Positions 16,603-24,934 of a stretch of DNA of 35,700 bases are shown here, piece after piece. The stretch comes from Caldithrix abyssi (GTDB lineage: Bacteria > Calditrichota > Calditrichia > Calditrichales > Calditrichaceae). Location: the NCBI GenBank assembly GCA_011369465.1, contig DRQG01000139.1, positions 1-35,700 on the forward strand, given 5' to 3'. Under the pieces are notes generated by a model, which had not been told where the DNA came from, made no database searches, and saw nothing but the letters and a program-made list of their open reading frames with translations. Positions within the stretch are counted from its first letter, which is position 1. Every line of letters starts with the position of its first letter. Position numbers and translations under genes: made by a program.

Positions 16603-19600
16603 ATGATGAAAATTAAATATTTAACATTTATCAGCTTAATTCTTCCTGTGATCCTTAATGCCAAAATAATTAATGTCCCGTCTGAGGTATCAACCATCCA
16701 GGCCGCAATTGATGCTTCCGCTGATGGGGATACGGTTCTGGTTCAACCGGGTACCTATGTTGAAAATCTGAATTTCAACGGTAAAAATATTACTCTCACA
16801 TCACAGTTTCTGTTTACACAGGATAAAGCGGATATTCAGAATACAGTTCTGGATGGCGGGCAAAATGGAAGTGTAGTTCTCTTCGTTAACGAAGAGGATA
16901 GCACAGCCAAACTCTGCGGATTTACAATTACAAATGGCTCGGCCTATTACACCACTCCAGATGTAAGTACCGCAGGTTATAATGGGGGCGGAATTTATTG
17001 CTCGGAATCAAGCCCGATCCTGAAAAATTTGGTGATTACAGGTAATTCTGTTGAGGCATTTGGCGGTGGCATTTTTTGCAATAATGCCTATCCACGTATA
17101 ATTAGTTGTAAATTTTTAGAAAACGCTGCATCCAGCGGGGGGGCAATCTTTTGTAACCGCTATTCGATAGTTAGAATATTTGATTCAATTTTTGAAAGAA
17201 ATGATGCCAAAATGGACGGTGGAGCAATTCAAATATGGTTTGCCTCATTATATTTGAAAAGGACCACATTCAGATATAATACGGCTGGCGGGAACGGTGG
17301 TGCTATTGCCTACTCACGAACGTATAATCAAAACTACACCATTGATGATTGCAATATATATTTAAATGAAGCAAAGACAGGCAGAGATTTATATTTTGAT
17401 TATAGTATGCCAAAGCCTGATTTTACTACGAATTTGGATACATTCACCGTTGAAATTCCAACCAGTTTTTATGCTTATCCGCCTGGTATTTTTAATTTTA
17501 AGATTAAACATCACGTCATAGATCAGGTTTCTACTGATTTATTTGTATCCCCTTCAGGATCAGATGATAATGATGGAACAAGTCTCGCTAATGCATTACA
17601 CACCATTACCAAAGCATTTTCAATAATTAAACCCGACAGTGCAAATCCCCCAACGATTCATATCTCAAATGGAATTTACAGCCCCGGAATCACCAATGAG
17701 CAATTTCCTTTACTTGTTCCTCAAAATATCATTGTGAGAGGTGAGAGTAAAACAGGTGTAATTCTCGATGCCGAACACCAGTCAAATGTATTGATTTTGT
17801 ATAATTCGGATAATACACTTGTTGATAGATTAACTTTAACACATTCGGATGGTTATGGTGGATGCGTTAAGGTGTACGAGTCAAGAGCTTTCCTTAAAAA
17901 TCTCAACATTCATGACAATAAAGGTAATTGGGGTGCTGGCCTCATGTCAGATAATTCTATCCTGCATCTGGAAGATTTATCGATTTTTAATAATCAATCC
18001 AGTGGCCGTGCTGGTGGAATTAACAGCTCTTATTCGAAAATATATTTAAGTGGTGTTTCAGTAATGTTGAATCACGCTACAGGTAAAGCTGGGGGGATTT
18101 TTCATGATGCAAACAGCCAGTTATTCTTTGACCCTCTCAACCGCTGCAATATCTATTTGAATCATTCCGATGAAGAAGGACATGATCTCCTGACTTCCGG
18201 CTCAAATGTCACAGAAGTAATTCTGGATACATTTACTGTACTGAATCCTACGGAAGAGTTTGCCATTCCACTAGAAAATTATTCATTTGACATTTTGCAT
18301 TCTTATGAAGTCACAAATCCCCGGAAATTTTATGTATCTGAGGAGGGTAGTGATCTAAATTTAGGCAACTCGTGGGATGTTCCTCTGAAAACGATAAATG
18401 CTGCGTTGAGTAAAATACCTACTGGGTTTGACTCTTCAATTACAATATATGTAGCTTCGGGGAACTATTCGCCACAAAATACCGGTGAACCGATTCCAAT
18501 CAGACTTAAATCGAATATTACCATCTCCGGAGCAGGTCAAAATAAAACCATTATTGATGGTAATCAAAAGGGCAGTGTGTTTTATTTATCCAATCTCGAA
18601 GGTGTAGCTATTGAAAACCTGACCATTACAGGCGGCAATGGTACCCTAATGCGGTACCGCATGGATATGGAAAAAGTACGGTTTGGCGGTGGTGTTTTTT
18701 GCAAAAACTCGCAACTAACTCTCCGGGATGTTTCAATTCTCAGAAATACAAGTCAATACAGTGGTGGTGGAATTTGGGCGGAAAACTCGGACATTAACCT
18801 TGAAAATGCAGACATCGTTGAGAATTCAACCTTGGGTTACGGAGGAGGCGCCTCTATAAACGGAGGTACTGTTCAATTAGCTGGTGTAAAAATTACAAGA
18901 AACTGGACGGATATCGGTGGAGGTTATGGTGATGCCGGTGGTATTATATTTTATAATTCAACTGTCCAGTTCAGCCAAGATAATCGTTGCAGTATATATT
19001 TAAATAACGCTGCAAAAGCACGCGATATATCCAGTAATAAAGCAATTGATTTAATTCTGGATACATTTACATTACTAAATCCAACCAGCAGGGAGGTCGG
19101 CAATATTTCAAACTTTACCTTTGATATTTTGCATGAAAGCCGATACCCGCCGCCTATTCTTTATGTATCTCCAGAGGGTGATAACGAAAATCGGGGAGAT
19201 ACACCTGGCAATCCACTGGAATCTCTGACAGCAGCCGTGGTCATTTCCAATCCGCTTTTAGATAATCCGGTAACCATCTATTTAGGTCCCGGAATCTATA
19301 AAAGCAGAGTACACGGCGAACTTTTTCCGCTGCTCGTTCCGGATCATTTGCGTATCATTGGTTCAGGCATAGATCATACCGTTTTAGATGGTGATTCCAA
19401 AAATGCCCTATTGCGTTTTCGGGAAGTAAACGATGTTGAAGTCGAAAGCATGACCTTATTGAATTCAAGACGCGCCATATACTGTTTGGGGGGAACTGCT
19501 AAATTCTATAACTTGAGATTAACAAATAATTATGCCAAAAATTTTGGCGGTGCGTTATTTGCAGTTGATTCTGAACCATACCTGCAAAATGTTCTGATCG

Positions 19601-20757
19601 ATAAAAATGACGGTTTAGAAGGTACAGGAGCGATATATTGCTGGGACGCCAATCCGATCTTGGTGAATGTTACGGTAGTGGATAATAACCCTGTCGGTCT
19701 GAGAGGCTATCGCCACGCATCTTCGAAACCTAAAATTATTAATTCAATTTTCCGAAATAATACCGTGGCACAAATTGTCCTGGACAGTTATGATTCCAGG
19801 GATATCTATACGGATGTCGCCACCATTGCCTATTCCAATATTCAGGATAGCAGTGCCGGAATCACAACAGTAAATAATTGCCGCGTGATCTGGCTGGAAG
19901 GGAATATGGATGCGGATCCGCTCTTCGTCGATCCGGATGCCGGAGATTATACCCTGAGTTCTTCCTCTCCATGCATCGATGCCGGGATTGACTCTTTTAA
20001 TTACGGGGGTATCAATATCAATTTTGAACAGGAAGATTATTTCGGCCTTGCACCGGATATGGGTGCGTTTGAGTATGTGGAACCGGTTCAGGTTTATCCG
20101 GGAGACACGGATAACAATGGCCTGGTAAATGCCGCTGATATTCTGCCCATCGGGATATATTTAGGAACTTCGGGTTTGGCCCGCAACAACACCTCGATAG
20201 AATGGATTCCTCATGAGGCCGAACTTTGGCCTCGGAGGGCGGCTACGTTTGCTGACACTGACGGTGACGGGCTCGTTAGTCTGAGCGACATAAATGCGAT
20301 TATTTTAAACTGGAACAGGACACACGCAGAAAACGGACGAGCTTATCCGGCCGAAACGACAAATATTAAACAATATGCTGAAAATTTTAGGCAAATTTAT
20401 AACCAACTGGACAGTAATGATGAAATTGAATTGCAAATCAGGCTACATATCCAGGAGGTAATAGGAATAGGTGTTCCTGAGAAAATGGAAGTGGCACAAA
20501 ACTACCCCAATCCCTTCAATCCCGAAACAAAGATTGTCTATAAATTACCGAAGAATGAAAATATTGAGTTGACAGTTTTCAACATTCGTGGGCAACGCGT
20601 GCGCACATTGCTTAAAAAACAGCAATGGGCCGGGACCTATGAAGCCCGTTGGGACGGAACGGATGATAAGGGACAGCCGGTTTCTAGCGGCATCTATTTT
20701 TACCGGCTGACTGCCGGCGGGCAATCACAAATCCGGCGCATGGTGCTTATCCGTTAA
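16603..20757 (+). CDS. Large secreted beta-helix protein with dockerin and T9SS-type sorting domain
   Basis: A 1384-residue secreted protein. The signal peptide spans residues 1-20 (MMKIKYLTFISLILPVILNA). A NosD-like beta-helix begins at 21 (STIQAAIDAS, GDTVLVQPGTY). Three DUF1565-like repeats then begin near 312, 574 and 851, each with a [FY]VSPxGxD opening, GxYSP and xILDG. Beta-helix segments of the first three units end in a linker module CxIYLN…LDTFT…F (250-304, 515-567, 796-845). A dockerin-like pair of calcium loops lies at about 1165-1240 (DTDNNGLVNAADI and DTDGDGLVSLSDI). Residues 1292-1384 form the C-terminal sorting domain (NYPNPFNPETKI, ending SGIYFYRLTAGG). It is probably exported by a type IX-like system and cell-attached or released. 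No enzyme motif is seen. It sits between two lipoproteins of similar fold. Confidence 0.8.
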   Translation: MMKIKYLTFISLILPVILNAKIINVPSEVSTIQAAIDASADGDTVLVQPGTYVENLNFNGKNITLTSQFLFTQDKADIQNTVLDGGQNGSVVLFVNEEDSTAKLCGFTITNGSAYYTTPDVSTAGYNGGGIYCSESSPILKNLVITGNSVEAFGGGIFCNNAYPRIISCKFLENAASSGGAIFCNRYSIVRIFDSIFERNDAKMDGGAIQIWFASLYLKRTTFRYNTAGGNGGAIAYSRTYNQNYTIDDCNIYLNEAKTGRDLYFDYSMPKPDFTTNLDTFTVEIPTSFYAYPPGIFNFKIKHHVIDQVSTDLFVSPSGSDDNDGTSLANALHTITKAFSIIKPDSANPPTIHISNGIYSPGITNEQFPLLVPQNIIVRGESKTGVILDAEHQSNVLILYNSDNTLVDRLTLTHSDGYGGCVKVYESRAFLKNLNIHDNKGNWGAGLMSDNSILHLEDLSIFNNQSSGRAGGINSSYSKIYLSGVSVMLNHATGKAGGIFHDANSQLFFDPLNRCNIYLNHSDEEGHDLLTSGSNVTEVILDTFTVLNPTEEFAIPLENYSFDILHSYEVTNPRKFYVSEEGSDLNLGNSWDVPLKTINAALSKIPTGFDSSITIYVASGNYSPQNTGEPIPIRLKSNITISGAGQNKTIIDGNQKGSVFYLSNLEGVAIENLTITGGNGTLMRYRMDMEKVRFGGGVFCKNSQLTLRDVSILRNTSQYSGGGIWAENSDINLENADIVENSTLGYGGGASINGGTVQLAGVKITRNWTDIGGGYGDAGGIIFYNSTVQFSQDNRCSIYLNNAAKARDISSNKAIDLILDTFTLLNPTSREVGNISNFTFDILHESRYPPPILYVSPEGDNENRGDTPGNPLESLTAAVVISNPLLDNPVTIYLGPGIYKSRVHGELFPLLVPDHLRIIGSGIDHTVLDGDSKNALLRFREVNDVEVESMTLLNSRRAIYCLGGTAKFYNLRLTNNYAKNFGGALFAVDSEPYLQNVLIDKNDGLEGTGAIYCWDANPILVNVTVVDNNPVGLRGYRHASSKPKIINSIFRNNTVAQIVLDSYDSRDIYTDVATIAYSNIQDSSAGITTVNNCRVIWLEGNMDADPLFVDPDAGDYTLSSSSPCIDAGIDSFNYGGININFEQEDYFGLAPDMGAFEYVEPVQVYPGDTDNNGLVNAADILPIGIYLGTSGLARNNTSIEWIPHEAELWPRRAATFADTDGDGLVSLSDINAIILNWNRTHAENGRAYPAETTNIKQYAENFRQIYNQLDSNDEIELQIRLHIQEVIGIGVPEKMEVAQNYPNPFNPETKIVYKLPKNENIELTVFNIRGQRVRTLLKKQQWAGTYEARWDGTDDKGQPVSSGIYFYRLTAGGQSQIRRMVLIR

Positions 20758-20769
20758 GCGATACTCCAA

Positions 20770-20789
20770 TTCCCCACCAAGGAGGGGAA
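20770..20789. terminator. Possible weak terminator hairpin after the large secreted protein
   Basis: TTCCCC at 20770-20775 pairs with GGGGAA at 20784-20789 across an 8-base loop, 12 bases after the stop codon. No continuous T-run follows, so it may be a dispersed repeat instead of a true terminator. Confidence 0.35.
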
Positions 20790-20856
20790 CTAATTTATAG
20801 GTCTGTATCAATAGATACATTTCAATTGTATCATTGAAATAAAATGGGATTCAAAA

Positions 20857-22038
20857 ATGAAATTACAAATTGTTCTATTTTCAATGGTGGCTATCATGAT
20901 TTTGGGTTGCCGGAAGGAAAGGGATAGCATTATAAATAATGAACCCATGATGGAATTTCCGGAGATTCCTGTAAAGTATCTGCAGGTTCCTTCATCTGCA
21001 TACCCTACTGTCCAGTCAGCAATCAATTCGTCAATTGATGGTGATACAGTGATTGTGCTGCCTGGTATTTATAAAGAAGTACTGGACATGAAAGGTAAAA
21101 ACATAACACTGTCCAGTCTGTATTTACTCGAAAAAAATGAAGATTATATTGAACAAACAATTTTGGATGGTAAAAGAGAGTGGAGTGTAATCAATTTTAA
21201 TAATGGCGAAACGGAAAATTGTGTCCTAAATGGCTTTACTTTGAGAAATGGCATCGGTAGTAAATATAATGCCTATTCAACCGTCCAATTGCGTCAGGGT
21301 GGTGGAATTTATTGCTGGAAATCTAAACCAGTTCTTAGAAATCTGATTATAACAGAAAATTCATCACATATGGGTTCGGCAATTTACTGTTCCCAAGCGG
21401 ATGTAACACTTGAAAATATTTTCATTACTAGAAATAATAATGGGAGCTCAGTTTATATTAGTCAGTGCGCACCTATTCTTAACGGAATATCCGTAATAAA
21501 TAATGATGGGAGTGGAATTTTGGTAAAGGGGGCTACAAAAATTAATCTGTCCGGCTTAATAATTATGGGTAATTCAGAAGATGGTTGTTATTTAGAAAAT
21601 TCCAGTATTGGTGCGTTTAAGAACAATCTAATAGCAGATAATAAAAGATATGCTATAATCGCATCTGCCATATATAATGGACTTAAGATCGAAAATTGTA
21701 CGGTTGCACATAATGGAAATGGATTATTTAATGGAGAAAATGGGGTCTACGTTAAAAACTCCATTTTTTGGAATCAATCTACAGAGTTTACTTTGTCGGT
21801 GATTATGTCGGGTTATTCTTCAGTCAAAGTTCGTTACTCAGATGTAAAAGGTTATCTGACAAGTTATAATTCGGGAGGCAGAAGGTTTGAAATCGATTCA
21901 ACAAGCATTGCTCTCGATCCCAAATTCTGCGATCCGGAAAATGGCGATTATCATTTGAAGCCTGGTTCCCCATGCCTCACTGCCGGTGAAAATGGTGGGT
22001 TGATCGGCGCGCTGGGCGAAGGGTGTTCGGGGGAATAA
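20857..22038 (+). CDS. Beta-helix lipoprotein, paralogue B
   Basis: A 393-residue lipoprotein paralogous to the gene at 15293. The signal peptide ends MILGC with Cys18 and is followed by RKERDSIINN. The opening of the beta-helix and the final 50 residues are almost the same as in paralogue A: YLQVPSSAYPTVQSAI, GDTVIVLPGIYKEVLDMKG, and at the end FCDPENGDYHLKPGSPCL and GEGCSGE. Residues about 150-290 diverge strongly, while the spacing of Asn and Gly turns is kept. There is no Shine-Dalgarno; the ATG follows an A-rich stretch. Like its paralogue it has no visible catalytic motif. A diversified surface-exposed loop face on a conserved scaffold would fit, but this is inference. Confidence 0.7.
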   Translation: MKLQIVLFSMVAIMILGCRKERDSIINNEPMMEFPEIPVKYLQVPSSAYPTVQSAINSSIDGDTVIVLPGIYKEVLDMKGKNITLSSLYLLEKNEDYIEQTILDGKREWSVINFNNGETENCVLNGFTLRNGIGSKYNAYSTVQLRQGGGIYCWKSKPVLRNLIITENSSHMGSAIYCSQADVTLENIFITRNNNGSSVYISQCAPILNGISVINNDGSGILVKGATKINLSGLIIMGNSEDGCYLENSSIGAFKNNLIADNKRYAIIASAIYNGLKIENCTVAHNGNGLFNGENGVYVKNSIFWNQSTEFTLSVIMSGYSSVKVRYSDVKGYLTSYNSGGRRFEIDSTSIALDPKFCDPENGDYHLKPGSPCLTAGENGGLIGALGEGCSGE

Positions 22039-22044
22039 CGTGGT

Positions 22045-22077
22045 AACGATTCCATCGCTTAAAGCGATGGAATCGTT
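22045..22077. repeat. 33-bp perfect palindrome between paralogue B and the RAYT relic
   Basis: Sixteen-base arms AACGATTCCATCGCTT and AAGCGATGGAATCGTT around a single A. It lies 7 bases after the lipoprotein stop and 33 bases before the ATG of the RAYT relic. It shares its core with the palindrome at 16493. Confidence 0.8.
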
Positions 22078-22110
22078 CGTGGATCTAGCAATGAAATAGA
22101 TTGAGGTACC

Positions 22111-22394
22111 ATGAAAACAAAGAATGAACCATTTTATCCCGGCCTTTACTACCAATGTTTATAAGCGTGGGAATAACCGCGAGAATCTGTTTTACAGCCA
22201 CCACAACTATATTTACTTTATACAACATACAACGCTACGATTATTATTTGGATGATTTTCTGGAAACCTACACTTATTGCCTGTTGCCGAACCATTTTCA
22301 TCTTCTTGTCCGAGTGATGAATATGTCAAAGACTTCCGTACCAGGTCGTATAGCAGTTATGGCAGCTATCGATAGTTTAACCGGACACCATTAA
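22111..22394 (+). pseudogene. Decayed RAYT (REP-associated Y1/HUH transposase)
   Basis: From the ATG the product starts MKTKNEPFYPGLYYQ and stops after 17 codons. In the next frame comes NVYKRGNNRENLFYSHHNYI, and in a third frame QRYDYYLDDFLETYTYCL followed by PNHFHLLVRV. Together these give the N-terminal half of an IS200/IS605-like tyrosine transposase, including the metal-binding HUH motif (HFH). At least two frameshifts are needed, and the C-terminal part with the catalytic Tyr is missing or unrecognisable. Its position beside the palindrome fits the known association of RAYTs with REP palindromes. Confidence 0.75.
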
Positions 22395-22420
22395 GGATAT
22401 TTACATCCTACGCCGCTCCC

Positions 22421-22678
22421 CTAAAAGAGATAAAAATACTGTCGTTCTTTAATGCGATGTTTTTGATAAATTATTTTACGAATGGTCTCATATTGCAGGT
22501 AGGGATATTCCTTCTGCAGCATATCGATCGCTTCCTGGGTGCTGTGTTCCTTTTTTAAACGGTGAAAGTACTGCCGGATAATAAAATCCCGTACACCCTT
22601 TTCGCGCAATAAGTTGTTTTTTACCAGGAATTCAAAAACCGAATCGGGGATATAGGACTTGAGAGGATTCTCCACCAT
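22421..22678 (-). CDS. Small hypothetical protein, 85 residues
   Basis: A short basic protein, probably all alpha-helical (PLKSYIPDSVFEFLVKNNLL, then STQEAIDMLQKEYPYLQYET). The second half could be a helix-turn-helix, but no named family is recognised. It is accepted as a real gene because a strong GGAGGTG Shine-Dalgarno precedes its ATG and the composition is protein-like. It diverges from serS, with 229 bases between them. The function is unknown; a small regulator is one possibility. Confidence 0.65.
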   Translation of the reverse strand: MVENPLKSYIPDSVFEFLVKNNLLREKGVRDFIIRQYFHRLKKEHSTQEAIDMLQKEYPYLQYETIRKIIYQKHRIKERQYFYLF

Positions 22679-22682
22679 GTTA

Positions 22683-22689
22683 CACCTCC
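22683..22689 (-). promoter_or_regulatory. Strong Shine-Dalgarno GGAGGTG of the 85-residue gene
   Basis: GGAGGTG on the - strand ends four bases before the ATG at 22678. It is one of the strongest ribosome sites in the window and the main support for this small gene. Confidence 0.7.
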
Positions 22690-22806
22690 GTTTTGATGAT
22701 TACCAAAATGAATTTGTAACAAAGCGGCTGAGAATACCTCCGAATTTGATGGGAAAATAAAAATAAATTTCTGGACAAAGATAGATAAATTAAGAAGCCG
22801 GGGCAA

Positions 22807-22822
22807 GGGAAAAATTTTTCCC
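22807..22822. promoter_or_regulatory. 16-bp perfect palindrome between divergent genes
   Basis: GGGAAAAATTTTTCCC is perfectly self-complementary and lies between the 85-residue gene and serS, upstream of the predicted serS promoter. It could be an operator or a hairpin. No regulator is identified. Confidence 0.35.
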
Positions 22823-22838
22823 TATAAAAATCTTTCCT

Positions 22839-22867
22839 TTGAAGTCATTCGTAACATTCCTTAAATT
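22839..22867 (+). promoter_or_regulatory. Predicted sigma-70-type promoter of serS
   Basis: TTGAAG at 22839-22844 and TAAATT at 22862-22867, separated by 17 bases, each match four of six consensus bases. The spacing and a leader of about 35 bases are reasonable. This is a prediction by eye only. Confidence 0.35.
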
Positions 22868-22907
22868 AAAACGCTAAACAGGAATGACAAAAGGAAACGG
22901 ACTATTT

Positions 22908-24191
22908 ATGCTGGACATAAAATTTATTCGCGAAAATCCGGAACGGGTGAAGCAGGGAATAGAAGCCAAAGGTGAAATGGGCGATGTGGATCATCTGCTC
23001 CAACTGGACGAAGAGCGGCGCCGGATCATCTTTGAGGTGGAGGAGAAAAAAAAACAACGCAACGAAAACTCGCGTCTGGTTTCCGTTTACAAAAAGGAAG
23101 GCAAGGACGCCTCTGCGGTTATCGCCAAAACCAAAGAGATATCCGAACAGATAAAAGAAATGGATCATCGGCTGGCCGGGTTGGAACAGGAAATCCACGA
23201 AGCTTTGAGCCGTATTCCCAATATGCCGCACAGCAGTACGCCCATCGGCAAAGACGCCGCGGACAATGTACAGGTTAAAAGCGTGGGGGAACCGCCCGAA
23301 TTTGATTTTGAACCGTTGGATCATCTGCAATTGGGTGAACGGCTGGATATCCTCGATTTTAAACGCGGCGGTAAAATCAGCGGCAGCGGTTTTCCCGTTT
23401 ACAAGGGATTGGGCGCACGCCTGGAACGGGCTTTAATCAGTTTTATGCTGGATATTCATACCAATCAGCACAGCTATACGGAAATCTTTCCGCCGTTTAT
23501 AGTTAACCGGAACAGTATGTTTGCCACCGCCCAGCTTCCCAAACTGGAAGAAGATATGTATCTGGCGGAAAAGGACGATTTGTTTCTCATTCCAACGGCC
23601 GAAGTGCCGGTTACCAATTTACATCGTGACGAAATGCTGGATGGCGGGCAATTGCCCATCAAATACACCGCTTATTCGGCATGCTTCCGCCGTGAAGCGG
23701 GCTCGTATGGGAAGGAAACCAGAGGTTTTCTGCGCGTGCACCAGTTTAACAAAGTGGAACTGGTCAATTTTGTCCGTCCGGAAGAATCCTATCAGGCTCA
23801 CGAACGACTGCTGACCGAAGCGACAAAAATTCTGGAATTGCTTGAACTGCCCTACCGTGTATTGCTGTTATGCAGCGGCGATCTCAGTTTTGCCGCGGCC
23901 AAATGCTACGATATTGAAACCTGGTCGGTAGCCGAGAATAAGTGGCTGGAAACGTCCAGTGTGAGCAATTTTGAAGATTTTCAGGCCCGGCGCGCCAATA
24001 TCCGTTTTAAGGATGGAAAGGGCAGTAAACCGCAGTTTGTCCACACGCTTAACGGTTCGGGCCTGGCCACCTCCCGTTTGATGGTTTCATTGCTGGAACA
24101 CTATCAAACCGATGAGGGAACCGTTGTCATTCCCAAAGTGCTGCGCCCCTATATGGGCGGTTTGGATGTGATTCGTAGAAAATATGATTAG
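22908..24191 (+). CDS. serS: Seryl-tRNA synthetase
   Basis: Charges tRNA-Ser with serine (class II aminoacyl-tRNA synthetase), 427 residues, the normal length. The N-terminal tRNA-binding coiled coil begins MLDIKFIRENPERVKQG and includes charged heptads around residues 30-100. The catalytic core has PTAEVPVTNLH, the motif 2 region FRREAGSYGKETRGFLRVHQ, the SSVSNFEDFQARR segment and motif 3 near HTLNGSGLATSRL. A second ATG lies 24 bases upstream, but the family start is MLDIKFI, and AAGGAAACGG precedes it at good spacing. It heads a short run of housekeeping genes; the acyltransferase frame follows with no gap. Confidence 0.97.
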   Translation: MLDIKFIRENPERVKQGIEAKGEMGDVDHLLQLDEERRRIIFEVEEKKKQRNENSRLVSVYKKEGKDASAVIAKTKEISEQIKEMDHRLAGLEQEIHEALSRIPNMPHSSTPIGKDAADNVQVKSVGEPPEFDFEPLDHLQLGERLDILDFKRGGKISGSGFPVYKGLGARLERALISFMLDIHTNQHSYTEIFPPFIVNRNSMFATAQLPKLEEDMYLAEKDDLFLIPTAEVPVTNLHRDEMLDGGQLPIKYTAYSACFRREAGSYGKETRGFLRVHQFNKVELVNFVRPEESYQAHERLLTEATKILELLELPYRVLLLCSGDLSFAAAKCYDIETWSVAENKWLETSSVSNFEDFQARRANIRFKDGKGSKPQFVHTLNGSGLATSRLMVSLLEHYQTDEGTVVIPKVLRPYMGGLDVIRRKYD

Positions 24192-24202
24192 TGGGAAATC
24201 AA

Positions 24203-24913
24203 ATGCTGCGCACCGTTTGGACCATCGTATTTGCTGTTATTGCCACGGGACTCGGTTCCGCTGCCGCCGTATTCGGCGGGTTGTTTAATCCCTATTCCGG
24301 GTTTGTAAACGGTGTTATTCGCATCTGGGCCAAAAGCATCATTAAAGCCTCCGGAATCCGGGTAGAAGCGGAAGGGCTGGACCGCTTTGATCACAGCAAA
24401 GCCTATATTGTTGTGTCCAACCATCAGGGCAATTTTGATATTCTGGTGCTGGCTCAGTATCTGCCATTCACGGCCCGCTTCGTGGCCAAAAAAGAACTGT
24501 TCCGTATCCCGCTTTTTGCCCAGGGTATGAAACTGGCCGGCATGATCGCCATAGACCGCGGCAACAGCGCACAAGCCCGGGCAACCCTGCAGCGTACCAT
24601 TGATGTGTTAAAAGACGGCGTATCCATCATCATCTTCCCGGAAGGAACACGCAGCAAAGACGGCCAAATCCAGCGCTTTAAAAAGGGAGGATTTATTCTG
24701 GCACTGGAAACGGGCATTCCCATTCTGCCGGTTTCCATATCCGGTTCACGCCACGTTATGCAAAAACAGAGCTTAAGGCTGCGCAAAGGCAGAATCAAAA
24801 TCGTTTTTGATAAACCGATAGATCCGGCTCAATATACCTTTGAAGAACGCAACAAACTTGTGCAGCATACACGGGATATCATCATAAAGAATTTTGACCC
24901 TGAATTTAAATAA
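24203..24913 (+). CDS. PlsC-like lysophospholipid (1-acylglycerol-3-phosphate) acyltransferase
   Basis: A membrane-associated acyltransferase of 236 residues, probably making phosphatidic acid for phospholipid synthesis at the inner membrane. An N-terminal hydrophobic segment (residues 5-28) precedes SNHQGNFD with the catalytic H74-x4-D79. FVAKKELFRIP and the glycerol-phosphate-binding FPEGTRS (EGTR 147-150) follow, then GIPILPVSISGS. ATG 24203 is chosen because GGGA stands seven bases before it. A GTG overlapping the serS stop (24191) would add four residues and cannot be excluded. It is probably co-transcribed with serS and upp. The plsC symbol is withheld because related acyltransferases share these motifs. 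Confidence 0.85.
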   Translation: MLRTVWTIVFAVIATGLGSAAAVFGGLFNPYSGFVNGVIRIWAKSIIKASGIRVEAEGLDRFDHSKAYIVVSNHQGNFDILVLAQYLPFTARFVAKKELFRIPLFAQGMKLAGMIAIDRGNSAQARATLQRTIDVLKDGVSIIIFPEGTRSKDGQIQRFKKGGFILALETGIPILPVSISGSRHVMQKQSLRLRKGRIKIVFDKPIDPAQYTFEERNKLVQHTRDIIIKNFDPEFK

Positions 24914-24934
24914 CTGACAACCACAGGAAAATCA

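Noticed and set aside
22902-23330. 142-codon open frame on the - strand inside serS
   Set aside because: Antisense to the conserved N-terminal coiled coil of serS, with no ribosome site or family match.
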